A DNA stretch of 5,780 nucleotides from the NCBI GenBank assembly GCA_027729865.1, contig JAQCBM010000132.1, forward strand, positions 1 through 5,780. The letters run 5' to 3'. Shown in pieces: positions 1-5,780 of this stretch (within the stretch, counting starts at the first letter, position 1; every line of letters starts with the position of its first letter). The notes beneath the pieces are model-generated. The model saw only the letters and a list, made by a program, of their open reading frames with translations. It was not told where the DNA came from and ran no database searches. This DNA comes from Actinomycetota bacterium (GTDB lineage Bacteria; Actinomycetota; Actinomycetes; S36-B12). The position numbers and the translations under genes were made by a program.

Positions 1-14
1 TGTTTTCGACATTC

Positions 15-40
15 TCGCGTCCCCCGAGAAGGGGACGTGA
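15..40. terminator. Strong hairpin upstream of fbiA, possible terminator or leader structure
   Basis: The arms TCGCGTCCCC (15-24) and GGGGACGTGA (31-40) pair over 10 positions, with one G-U wobble (G17 with U38) in the plus-strand RNA, around the 6-nt loop CGAGAA. The inner seven pairs are perfect and GC-rich. No T-tract follows on either strand, so a classical intrinsic terminator is not shown, although U-tract-poor hairpins have been proposed as actinobacterial terminators. If the plus-strand reading frame ending at 38-40 is real, its stop codon lies in the 3' arm. If a minus-strand gene starts at 12, the hairpin would instead sit in its 5' leader and cover its ribosome-binding site. Confidence 0.4.
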
Positions 41-64
41 TCGCTCGTCAAGGCGAACGACTCG

Positions 65-71
65 AAGGTGG
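65..71 (+). promoter_or_regulatory. Ribosome-binding-like site before fbiA
   Basis: AAGGTGG resembles the Shine-Dalgarno consensus with one mismatch. It lies 12 nt before the ATG at 84, somewhat far, but it touches the alternative in-frame TTG at 72, which would leave no spacing at all. It therefore favours the ATG at 84 as the start of fbiA. Confidence 0.4.
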
Positions 72-83
72 TTGGATGCGCGG

Positions 84-1079
84 ATGCGCGTCACCACCTT
101 GGCCGGAGGAATCGGTGGAGCGCGGTTCATCCGGGGTTTGAAAGCCCACCTAGCAGCGTCGGGCCAAGAGTCGCACATCACCGTGATCGGAAACACCGGC
201 GACGACATCTGGGTGCACGGCCTTCGCGTATGCCCGGACCTGGACACCGTCATGTACACACTCGGAGATGGCATCGACACCGAACGCGGCTGGGGCAGGC
301 GAGATGAAACGTTCCACGCGAAAGAGGAACTGCAGGCCTACGGCGTGGAGCCCACCTGGTTTGGTCTTGGGGATCGCGACATCGGTACGCACCTGGTCCG
401 CACCGCGAGCTTGAACGCCGGCTATCCACTTTCGGACGTAACCCGCGCCTTGTGCGCACGATGGAAGCCTGGCGTTGAGTTACTCCCGATGACGAACGAT
501 CGAGCGGAAACGCACGTGATCGTCGATTCGCCCGACGTACCAGGTAACCGGGTTGCGATGCACTTCCAAGAGTGGTGGATTAAGTACCGAGCTTCCCTTC
601 CGGCACATGACTTCGTGTTCATCGGGATCGAGAACGCGACGCCTGCACCTGGAGTTCTGGAGGCGATCGCCGAAGCCGACGTGATCGTGCTTCCGCCAAG
701 CAACCCAATCGTCTCGATCGGCACGATCCTCGCGGTTCCCGGAATCACCGATGCGCTCTCGCAAACGGACGCACCCATCGTCGGGATCAGCCCGATCATC
801 TCTGGGGCTCCCGTACGTGGCATGGCTGATGCATGTCTAACCGCACGAGGCATTGAGACCACTGCGCTCGCCGTTGGACTCAACTACGGTGCGCGCAATT
901 CGGGGGGCATTCTGGACGGTTGGTTGGTCGACACATCGGATGCCGATGCTGAGTCCGACCTGGAAGCAGCAGGTATTGGGTGTCGGGCGGTGCCGCTGTT
1001 CATGACCGATGTGCCCGCAACCGCCGCTATGGCTGAGCACGCCATCGACCTCGCGCAGGCACTCAGGAGCGCTGGTTGA
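84..1079 (+). CDS. fbiA: 2-phospho-L-lactate / phosphoenolpyruvyl transferase (CofD/FbiA), F420 biosynthesis
   Basis: This cytosolic enzyme transfers the phospho-lactyl or, in mycobacteria, phospho-enolpyruvyl moiety from a GDP-activated donor to the deazaflavin Fo, giving F420-0 or dehydro-F420-0. The N-terminal VTTLAGGIGGARF is the hallmark CofD glycine-rich motif (residues 3-15). It is followed by VIGNTGDD (34-41) and the Asp-rich stretch PDLDTVMYTLGD (51-62), which together form the nucleotide and metal site. Further family motifs are WFGLGDRDIGTH, LLPMTNDRAETHV, the FQEWW block and VLPPSNPIVSIGTIL, then GISPIISGAPVRG. The length of 331 residues from the ATG at 84 equals that of M. tuberculosis FbiA as I recall it. 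An upstream TTG at 72 would add only MDAR, but family proteins begin just before the glycine motif. The gene is intact. Its stop codon directly abuts the start of the next gene, so they are co-transcribed. The donor (PEP-derived or lactate-derived) cannot be read from the sequence; the dehydro route is inferred from the reductase domain in fbiB. Confidence 0.95.
   Translation: MRVTTLAGGIGGARFIRGLKAHLAASGQESHITVIGNTGDDIWVHGLRVCPDLDTVMYTLGDGIDTERGWGRRDETFHAKEELQAYGVEPTWFGLGDRDIGTHLVRTASLNAGYPLSDVTRALCARWKPGVELLPMTNDRAETHVIVDSPDVPGNRVAMHFQEWWIKYRASLPAHDFVFIGIENATPAPGVLEAIAEADVIVLPPSNPIVSIGTILAVPGITDALSQTDAPIVGISPIISGAPVRGMADACLTARGIETTALAVGLNYGARNSGGILDGWLVDTSDADAESDLEAAGIGCRAVPLFMTDVPATAAMAEHAIDLAQALRSAG
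1065..1069 (+). promoter_or_regulatory. Ribosome-binding site inside the end of fbiA for the PH-domain gene
   Basis: AGGAG lies in the last codons of fbiA, 10 nt before the ATG at 1080 and 19 nt before a second in-frame ATG at 1089. The spacing supports 1080, whose ATG directly follows the fbiA TGA, an arrangement suited to reinitiation or coupled translation. Confidence 0.5.
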
Positions 1080-1583
1080 ATGGCTGCCATGAGCACCGAG
1101 GCCGCCTTCACATCATCTGATGAATGGGTTCGAGTTTCACCGAAGCTCGTCACCGCTCGGCGGATTTCTCTGGCCCTGACCACGCTTCCCGTTATCGCCG
1201 TCGTCGTGGTGCTGTTCATCATTCCTGGCATCGTGGTTGCGGTTCCGATCGCCGTGTCCGTCGTCGTGGTGATTGCCTTCGTGTGGAGTTGGTGGCTGAT
1301 CGGTAGGCGCGTCCGGTCCTACGCCTACAGCGAGCGCTCCGACGATCTACTCGTCTCCAGCGGCATCTTGTTCAGACGTCTAGTGATCGTTCCGTACGGC
1401 CGGATGCAACTCGTCGATGTGAAGGCCGGACCGATCGATCGAGCACTCGGCGTCACCACCGTCCAACTGCACACCGCAGCGGCGACGACCGACGCGACCA
1501 TCCCCGGCTTGGAGCCCGACGTAGCCGCTGACCTACGCGATCGACTCGCGCAGCGCGGTGAGACTCGCTCGGCCGGGCTGTAG
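1080..1583 (+). CDS. Membrane protein with one bacterial PH domain (YdbS-like, bPH_2/DUF304)
   Basis: This 167-residue protein has a short cytoplasmic N-terminus, two hydrophobic segments (about residues 32-50 and 51-74, joined by a very short turn near Pro49-Gly50) and a C-terminal bPH_2 (PF03703, formerly DUF304) domain from about residue 78 to 157. The domain carries the typical strand pattern: YAYSERSDDLLVSSG, then an R-rich strand leading to VPYGRMQLVDV (104-114), then a GP-DRALGV loop and VQLHTAA. In this family the basic strand and the R-[IM]-Q-x-VD signature are conserved, but their ligand is not established. The neighbour downstream is a larger three-domain relative, as in the Bacillus ydbS-ydbT pair. 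It is unusual to find it between fbiA and fbiB. Its role in F420 metabolism is unknown; a scaffolding or envelope-stress role is only a guess. The family call is firm, the function is not. Confidence 0.85.
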   Translation: MAAMSTEAAFTSSDEWVRVSPKLVTARRISLALTTLPVIAVVVVLFIIPGIVVAVPIAVSVVVVIAFVWSWWLIGRRVRSYAYSERSDDLLVSSGILFRRLVIVPYGRMQLVDVKAGPIDRALGVTTVQLHTAAATTDATIPGLEPDVAADLRDRLAQRGETRSAGL

Positions 1584-1585
1584 CC

Positions 1586-3088
1586 ATGTCTGAGTCCAGT
1601 CCTGATTCGCCGAATCAACGTCTCACCAGCGCCATCGGCGACGACCTCGGCTTGGGAATCGCGCTCCCGGGCAGTCTTCTCATCGATTCGAACGGCCACC
1701 GCAAGGTGCACCCGATCTCACCGCTGGTGCACGCGGTGGCTGTCTTTCCGGCAATGGGCGGACTCGCTATCGCCTTGGGTGTCTCCGGTTGGGCGTCGAT
1801 CATCGAACGTCTCGAGGCATTGACGTTCCTTGCCTTCCTGCCCCCGATCTTGAACGCGATCGCTGCGATCGCCCTGCTTGCCTTGGGGCTCAGCATCGTC
1901 GTGGCCGCCTACCAATACCTAGCATGGCGGGCTTTGAGCTTTTGGATCGACGACGACGGTGACCTGCGCATTCAATCCGGTGTGATCACCCGCAATCTGC
2001 GGCGCGTGCAACTGTCCAGAATTCAAGCGGTCGATGTGACCCAACCCTTTGCGGCGCGCTTGTTCTCTATGGCCGTAGTGGTGGTCGAAGTTGCTGGACA
2101 AAGTGACTCGCGGGTGCAGTTGAAGTTCCTCACCTTGGCCGACGCACGAGAGATCAGACGCGAAGTACTTGCTCGTGCAGCCGGACTGTCCGGCGACACT
2201 CAAGAGGCACCGCAGGAGATCGTTACGACCGTTCCCGCCAAACGTCTTGCGCTGTCACTGATTTTGCGATTGAGCACGCTGGGTCTATTGCTTGCAACTG
2301 GCTTGATTCTTGCCTTCAGTTACCTGTCAGAGGGCTGGGGCGGCATCGCGATTGCGGCAGTAACCGGTGGCGTCCCGCTGATCTTGGTTCTTTCGGAGTT
2401 CGTTCGGTTCTACGGGTTCACCGTGGCGGACTCACCAGATGGTCTGCGCCTGAAGTACGGACTGCTGCGCACCGAGTCGCGAACGGTGCCACCCGGCCGG
2501 GTTCAGGCAATCGATTTCGTGGAGCCCTTCTTGTGGCGCCGCCCGGGTTGGACCCGGGTTCGCGTGACCATCGCCGGGGTCGGAACCGAAACGACATCAT
2601 CGAACAATCAACAGCAAGAAACGCTGCTTTTGCCTGTTGCCACGATGGCGCAGGCGAAAGACATCGTCTCGCGCGTGCTTCCCGATCTGGATACCTCCAC
2701 ATTGACCTGGGTGCATGCACCGCGTCGCGCGTGGAAGCGGTCGTGGATCCAGTGGTCGAATCTGGCAGCAGGCTGGGACCACCACACCTTTGCTATCCGC
2801 CGCGGGCGCATCACCCGGCACCTCTGCGCACTCCCCCACGCCCGCACCCAATCGGTTCGCTGGACCCAAGGACCGTGGGAGCGTGCGTTGAACCTTGCTT
2901 CGATGCATGTTGACATCACACCGGGCCCGGTAACCGTGTCCGCGCTGCACCTGGATAGCGAGGACGCACGGACGCTCGCGTTGACCCAGGCCGATGCAGC
3001 ACGCCACGGGCGTCGCTTGGACCGATCGCTGCACTGGGCAGATCCGGTGAACTGTGACGGAAATTCCCCCAGCAACGAGGATCGATGA
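1586..3088 (+). CDS. Membrane protein with three bacterial PH domains (YdbT-like, bPH_2/DUF304)
   Basis: This 500-residue protein has two pairs of transmembrane segments (about 48-68 with 85-110, and 221-245 with 251-272) and three bPH_2-type domains, after each pair and at the C-terminus. Domain 1 (about 116-195) carries RNLRRVQLSRIQAVD. Domain 2 (about 275-365) carries TESRTVPPGRVQAIDF. Domain 3 (about 398-470) carries RHLCALPHARTQSVRW, in which the usual acidic residue after V is replaced by Arg. The architecture and the size of about 500 residues match Bacillus YdbT. The start ATG lies 2 nt after the stop of the preceding PH gene, without a clear ribosome-binding site, so translation is probably coupled. 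The last bases overlap fbiB by ATGA. YdbS/YdbT-type proteins have been linked to bacteriocin resistance in Bacillus; no such role can be inferred here. The two PH proteins probably act together in the membrane. Confidence 0.87.
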   Translation: MSESSPDSPNQRLTSAIGDDLGLGIALPGSLLIDSNGHRKVHPISPLVHAVAVFPAMGGLAIALGVSGWASIIERLEALTFLAFLPPILNAIAAIALLALGLSIVVAAYQYLAWRALSFWIDDDGDLRIQSGVITRNLRRVQLSRIQAVDVTQPFAARLFSMAVVVVEVAGQSDSRVQLKFLTLADAREIRREVLARAAGLSGDTQEAPQEIVTTVPAKRLALSLILRLSTLGLLLATGLILAFSYLSEGWGGIAIAAVTGGVPLILVLSEFVRFYGFTVADSPDGLRLKYGLLRTESRTVPPGRVQAIDFVEPFLWRRPGWTRVRVTIAGVGTETTSSNNQQQETLLLPVATMAQAKDIVSRVLPDLDTSTLTWVHAPRRAWKRSWIQWSNLAAGWDHHTFAIRRGRITRHLCALPHARTQSVRWTQGPWERALNLASMHVDITPGPVTVSALHLDSEDARTLALTQADAARHGRRLDRSLHWADPVNCDGNSPSNEDR

Positions 3089-4452
3089 GTTCTCCCATCA
3101 CGATCGTTCCGGTTGCGATCGAGCACTCCTTCTCCCCCGACGACGATCTCGCGGCAATCATCTGCGAGCACCTATCCCAGATGTCCTGGCCCGATGACGG
3201 CAACGGACTCCTCGACGGCGACATCGTGGTGATCACCAGCAAGGTGGTGGCCAAGACCGAGGGGCAGATCTTTGCAGCCACCAGCCGCGACGATGCGATC
3301 CGCGAACAAACAGTGCGTATCGTGGCGACCAAGCAAACCCCGCGCGGCCTGACAACAATCAGCCAAACAAAGCACGGTCTGGTGCTTGCCGCTGCGGGAG
3401 TAGATGCGAGCAACACCGACGAGGGAACCGTTGTTTTGCTGCCGGAAGATTCCGACGCCTCCGCTGCTGCTCTTCGCACATCGATCCAGGACCATTTCGG
3501 TGTTCGAGTAGGCGTGGTCATCACCGACACGATGGGCCGACCCTGGAGGCTCGGCGTGACGGACGTGGCTATCGGCGCAGCTGGCGTTCAGGTCCTTGAC
3601 GACTTCACCGGCCGAACGGATCCCTACGGCAACACCCTCGAGATGACGGTCGTTGCCATTGCTGATGAGATCGCCGCAGCGGTGGAACTGGCTACCGGCA
3701 AGCTCGCTGGCGCACCACTCGCCGTGGTCCGTGGGCTCGGTCATCACCTCACTGCGGACGCCGCGCGTGCACGCGATGTGGTCCGCCCCCTGGAGGAGGA
3801 CCTCTTTTGGCTCGGGGCGGCCGAGGCGATGGTCGAAGGCGCCAAGCACGCCGTAGGCCAGCGCCGCACAATCCGTCATTTCACGGACGACCACGTGGAT
3901 GCGGTCGTGATCGAACGAGCGATCGCCGACGCTGTCCTCGCGCCTGCCCCGCACCACACTGAGCCATTTCGATTCATCGTGCTGCGCGCCGACAACTCCC
4001 ACCACGCATCCGGGCGCACGCAACTCCTTGATGCCATGCGCGAGGCATGGATTGCCGACCTGGCCGGCATCGACGGAAAATCACCAGAGGAGATCGAACG
4101 TCGCGTTGCGCGCGGAGACCTCCTACGCACCGCCCCCGTTGTGGTCATCCCGATCGTGGATCTGGCCGCTGGCGCCCACACCTACCCCGATGATCGTCGC
4201 AACGCCGCCGAACGGGACCTGTTCATGGTTGCCGGCGGTGCAGCGGTCGAGAACTTCATGATCAGGCTCGCGGCCGAAGGACTCGGGTCGGCCTGGATCT
4301 CCTCCACGATCTTCGCCCCCGATGTGGTGCGAGAGCAGTTCGGGCTAGGTCAACAGGCGATGCCGCTTGGCGCAGTGGCGATCGGTCACCCTCATGCCCC
4401 TGGGAAGGACCGCCCGCCGCGCAATCCAGACGACTACCTGATCGAGCCGTGA
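3085..4452 (+). CDS. fbiB: Bifunctional F420:gamma-glutamyl ligase / dehydro-F420-0 reductase (FbiB)
   Basis: FbiB adds several gamma-linked L-glutamates to F420-0 using GTP and a divalent metal. Its FMN-binding C-terminal domain is reported to reduce dehydro-F420-0 in mycobacteria. The ligase domain (CofE-like, about residues 5-250) shows GDIVVITSKVVAKTEG (45-60), GVDASN with Asp107, and the signature TDTMGRPWR (147-155, Asp148), followed by TDPYGN and a GLGHH segment. The nitroreductase-like domain begins at about residue 257 with RRTIRHFTDD (260-269, the usual FMN-contacting Arg region) and continues through PFRFIVL, RTAPVVVIP, AAVENFMIRLAAEGLGSAWIS and a C-terminal GAVAIGHP. The total of 455 residues compares with about 448 in M. 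tuberculosis, so both domains are complete. The start ATG overlaps the previous stop (ATGA), and a GAGG lies 4 nt upstream. The two-domain form is typical of actinobacteria; methanogen CofE lacks the second domain. Confidence 0.95.
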   Translation: MSSPITIVPVAIEHSFSPDDDLAAIICEHLSQMSWPDDGNGLLDGDIVVITSKVVAKTEGQIFAATSRDDAIREQTVRIVATKQTPRGLTTISQTKHGLVLAAAGVDASNTDEGTVVLLPEDSDASAAALRTSIQDHFGVRVGVVITDTMGRPWRLGVTDVAIGAAGVQVLDDFTGRTDPYGNTLEMTVVAIADEIAAAVELATGKLAGAPLAVVRGLGHHLTADAARARDVVRPLEEDLFWLGAAEAMVEGAKHAVGQRRTIRHFTDDHVDAVVIERAIADAVLAPAPHHTEPFRFIVLRADNSHHASGRTQLLDAMREAWIADLAGIDGKSPEEIERRVARGDLLRTAPVVVIPIVDLAAGAHTYPDDRRNAAERDLFMVAGGAAVENFMIRLAAEGLGSAWISSTIFAPDVVREQFGLGQQAMPLGAVAIGHPHAPGKDRPPRNPDDYLIEP

Positions 4453-4461
4453 CCGATCAGG
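4437..4461. terminator. Putative bidirectional terminator between convergent genes
   Basis: CCTGATCG (4437-4444) and CGATCAGG (4454-4461) form a perfect 8-bp inverted repeat with a 9-nt loop. It spans the stop codons of fbiB (TGA at 4450-4452) and of the minus-strand nucleotidyltransferase (TGA at 4459-4457), which are only 4 nt apart. The location between two converging transcription units and the symmetric arms fit a shared terminator. There is no T-tract on either side, so efficiency is uncertain, and the arms lie within coding sequence on both strands. Confidence 0.45.
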
Positions 4462-5533
4462 CGTCGGACGAGTAGCGGATCGATGTCGCTGAAAGTTCGA
4501 TTCCTGGCCAGACGCGAGCACCGTCACGCAGTTCATTGCGTGCACCAATGGATGCACCATCGCCCACCACAACTCCGTGCAGTTCGCAGCCTTCTCCGAT
4601 ACGTGCGCCGGCTCCCACGATGCTGCCCGCTACCCGCGCGCCCGCACCAATCACGGCGTGGTCGAACACCACCGATCCACTCACGTGCGCGTCAGGGGCA
4701 ATGACCGCGTTTCGGCCAATTGAGGAACCGCCGTCAATACGCGCAGACTCGGCGATCTGCGCTCCGTCCAAAACAAGCGCAGCACCGGGAGCCAACACGG
4801 CAGGCGATGGTGCATGACCGAGGACCAAGTCCCTGCTGCCTTGCACGAATGCCAAAGGTGTCCCCAGGTCCAGCCAGTAACTGCTATCCACCACGCCGCG
4901 TACCTGTGCACCCGAAGTGAGTAATGCCGGGAACGTCTCGCGCTCCACGGACACCACCCTGCCGCTGGGGATCTGCTCGATCACCGAGCGCTTGAATACG
5001 TAGCACCCTGCGTTGATGAGATCAGTCACGATCTCTTCGGGCGTACTGGGCTTTTCCAGGAATGCTTGGACACGGCCATCACCATCGATAGGCACCAACC
5101 CGTAGGCACGCGGATCCTCGACCGGCGTCAAGTACAGCGTCACGTCGCTGCCGGTTTCGACATGCGATGCAACCAGCCCGGAAATATCCAGACCGCTGAG
5201 GACGTCGCCGTTGAAGATGAGAACCGGATCGTCGGGCCCGGACTCCAAGTGCGCAAGGGCGTGCCGGATCGCACCCCCGGTGCCAAGCGGCTCATCTTCG
5301 GTGGCAATGACGATTTCGATGCCCAAGTCCACGTCTTCGATGAACTCCGCGAAGACCTCGGCGCGATAGCTGGTAGCGAGGACGATCTTGCGAACACCCG
5401 CATCCCTGGCTCGGGTGATCTGGTGAACGGTGAAGGGGACCCCCGCAACAGGCAACATGGGCTTGGGTGTGTTGACGGTCAGTGGACGCAATCGTGTCCC
5501 CTGCCCTCCCACGAGCAGAACGGCCTCGGTCAT
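4457..5533 (-). CDS. manC: Sugar-phosphate nucleotidyltransferase, probably mannose-1-phosphate guanylyltransferase
   Basis: It couples a sugar 1-phosphate to an NTP with release of pyrophosphate, most likely forming GDP-mannose for mannosylated envelope lipids and glycans in the cytosol. The N-terminal nucleotidyltransferase domain (about residues 3-235) starts with LLVGGQGTRLRPLT and TPKPMLPVAG, and contains GTGGAI (84-89), the metal-binding FNGDV (107-111, Asp110), FLEKP (158-162), NAGCYVF and YWLDLGTP (219-226, Asp222). The C-terminal part (about 245-350) has hexapeptide repeats of a left-handed beta-helix, such as SSIGRNAVIAPDAHVSG and GAGARIGEGCELHG. The length of 358 residues matches the mycobacterial protein next to fbiB (named manB or manC, about 359 residues). 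It converges on fbiB and diverges from the TIGR03089-type gene. No strong ribosome-binding site precedes its ATG at 5533. A glucose-1-phosphate thymidylyltransferase or other NDP-sugar specificity cannot be excluded from motifs alone; the synteny favours the mannose enzyme. Confidence 0.85.
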   Translation of the reverse strand: MTEAVLLVGGQGTRLRPLTVNTPKPMLPVAGVPFTVHQITRARDAGVRKIVLATSYRAEVFAEFIEDVDLGIEIVIATEDEPLGTGGAIRHALAHLESGPDDPVLIFNGDVLSGLDISGLVASHVETGSDVTLYLTPVEDPRAYGLVPIDGDGRVQAFLEKPSTPEEIVTDLINAGCYVFKRSVIEQIPSGRVVSVERETFPALLTSGAQVRGVVDSSYWLDLGTPLAFVQGSRDLVLGHAPSPAVLAPGAALVLDGAQIAESARIDGGSSIGRNAVIAPDAHVSGSVVFDHAVIGAGARVAGSIVGAGARIGEGCELHGVVVGDGASIGARNELRDGARVWPGIELSATSIRYSSDA

Positions 5534-5583
5534 CGGGCAAGGGTGCCACAGCTCGGATCGGACACGAGTCGGACAATGGAGTC
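5534..5583. promoter_or_regulatory. Divergent spacer, probable promoters for both flanking genes
   Basis: Only 50 nt separate the start codons of the minus-strand nucleotidyltransferase and the plus-strand TIGR03089-type gene, so transcription signals for both genes must lie here or reach into the coding regions. TCGGACA occurs twice (5558-5564 and 5569-5575), 11 nt apart, about one helical turn, and a further TCGGA begins at 5553. No good -35/-10 pair is visible. A weak GACAAT at 5572-5577 lies 6 nt before the plus-strand ATG, which would suit a leaderless transcript, but the match to the -10 consensus is poor. Confidence 0.3.
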
Positions 5584-5780
5584 ATGTCGTCCGCGTCTTC
5601 CGACATCCGAACAGCACTTGTGTCTCGATCCGATCCGGGCCAGCCCTTCATCACCCATCTCGGGGAGGTCGGCCGGGTGGAACTATCGGGATCGTCGGTT
5701 GCAAACGCTGCAGCGAAAATCGCCAACGCGCTTGCAAGCGAGTTCGACCTAGAACCCGGCGACACCGTGGGCGTTCATCT
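5584..5780 (+). CDS. TIGR03089-type conserved protein (AMP-binding-like), N-terminal part only
   Basis: This open frame starts with ATG at 5584 and continues past the window end, so only the first 65 codons are seen. It reads MSSASSDIRTALVSR, then a PFITHL strand, VGRVELSGSSVANAA and FDLEPGDTVGVH. The pattern 'PF[IV]T - RVELS - A.K.AN.L...LEPGD.V.V' resembles the start of acyl-CoA synthetase-like (AMP-binding) proteins. It fits the actinobacterial TIGR03089 family, found near the LytR-CpsA-Psr and GDP-mannose genes in this neighbourhood as I recall it. The family lacks a proven function. The GGAG at 5578-5581 is only 2 nt from the ATG, too close to be a standard ribosome-binding site, so leaderless translation or a GTG start at 5620 are alternatives. 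Catalytic motifs lie beyond the window. Confidence 0.75.
   Translation, partial: MSSASSDIRTALVSRSDPGQPFITHLGEVGRVELSGSSVANAAAKIANALASEFDLEPGDTVGVH

Larger units (their letters stand above)
1..83. other. Upstream region of the F420 operon
   Basis: This leader lies before the first confident gene. It holds a strong inverted repeat (15-40) and a ribosome-binding-like AAGGTGG (65-71). Two partial genes are possible and cannot be separated here. On the plus strand, positions 2-40 read VFDILASPEKGT then TGA, with almost all third positions G or C, which would suit the tail of an upstream co-oriented gene. On the minus strand, an ATG at 12-10 begins MSKT and is preceded by a purine-rich GGGGGA about 7 nt away, which would suit a divergent gene. 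In mycobacteria the neighbour of fbiA is, as I recall, a divergent whiB gene, which would favour the second reading. I see no convincing -35/-10 pair for fbiA. Confidence 0.4.

Noticed and set aside
1198..1271. 14-bp direct repeat CCGTCGTCGTGGTG, 60 nt apart
   Set aside because: Both copies encode runs of Val in two adjacent transmembrane segments, so codon bias plus low-complexity hydrophobic coding explains it. An old segment duplication is possible but not needed.
2542..2560. CCCGGGTT twice with 11-nt spacing
   Set aside because: It lies inside the coding sequence of PH domain 2 (RPGWTRVR) and is explained by GC-rich codons; no other sign of a regulatory site.
2608..3171. 187-codon minus-strand open frame under the three-PH gene and the fbiB start
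   Set aside because: It is antisense to two recognised genes and has no family-like motif; treated as a shadow.
3172..4023. 283-codon open frame on the minus strand inside fbiB
   Set aside because: It lies wholly antisense to a clearly conserved two-domain enzyme. Its translation is rich in His, Cys and Arg and shows no recognisable motif, as expected for a GC-rich antisense shadow.
5572..5577. GACAAT as a -10 box for a leaderless transcript from 5584
   Set aside because: The position is right, but the first base does not match the -10 consensus and no -35 element lies at suitable spacing. It is kept only as a remark in the spacer entry.
5066..5752. 228-codon plus-strand open frame across the nucleotidyltransferase and the spacer
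   Set aside because: It is antisense to conserved nucleotidyltransferase motifs and overlaps the better-supported divergent gene start at 5584. No domain is recognisable.

Overview
The window reads as chromosomal DNA from a high-GC actinobacterium (Actinomycetota). The evidence is the GC-rich third codon positions, tightly packed genes, actinobacterial-type coenzyme F420 genes (a FbiA-like CofD and a two-domain FbiB), and a gene order that matches the fbiA-fbiB / convergent GDP-mannose pyrophosphorylase locus I recall from mycobacteria and streptomycetes. The genus cannot be fixed from the sequence.

Layout. Positions 1-83 are a short upstream region with a strong hairpin (15-40) and ambiguous ends of a neighbouring gene. 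A four-gene plus-strand operon follows: fbiA/cofD (84-1079), a small membrane protein with one bacterial PH domain (1080-1583), a larger membrane protein with three bacterial PH domains (1586-3088, YdbT-like), and fbiB (3085-4452). The junctions are extremely tight: stop directly abutting start, a 2-nt gap, and a 4-nt ATGA overlap. This implies one transcript and probably translational coupling. fbiB converges with a minus-strand sugar-phosphate nucleotidyltransferase (4457-5533) across only 4 nt, and an 8-bp perfect inverted repeat spans both stop codons. A 50-nt spacer then separates the nucleotidyltransferase start from a divergent plus-strand gene, the N-terminus of a TIGR03089-type (AMP-binding-like) protein that runs off the window at 5780.

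How the genes work together. FbiA transfers the phospho-enolpyruvyl or phospholactyl group to the deazaflavin Fo. FbiB then adds the gamma-linked glutamate tail and, through its C-terminal nitroreductase-like FMN domain, probably reduces the dehydro intermediate. The two PH-domain membrane proteins resemble the YdbS/YdbT pair of Bacillus and have no established role in F420 synthesis. Their insertion between fbiA and fbiB, which are adjacent in Mycobacterium tuberculosis, is the most unusual aspect of the window. The nucleotidyltransferase probably makes GDP-mannose for cell-envelope glycans, so the surroundings are F420 plus envelope functions. I see no RNA genes, mobile elements, CRISPR arrays or broken genes, and no convincing evidence of a wholly new system.
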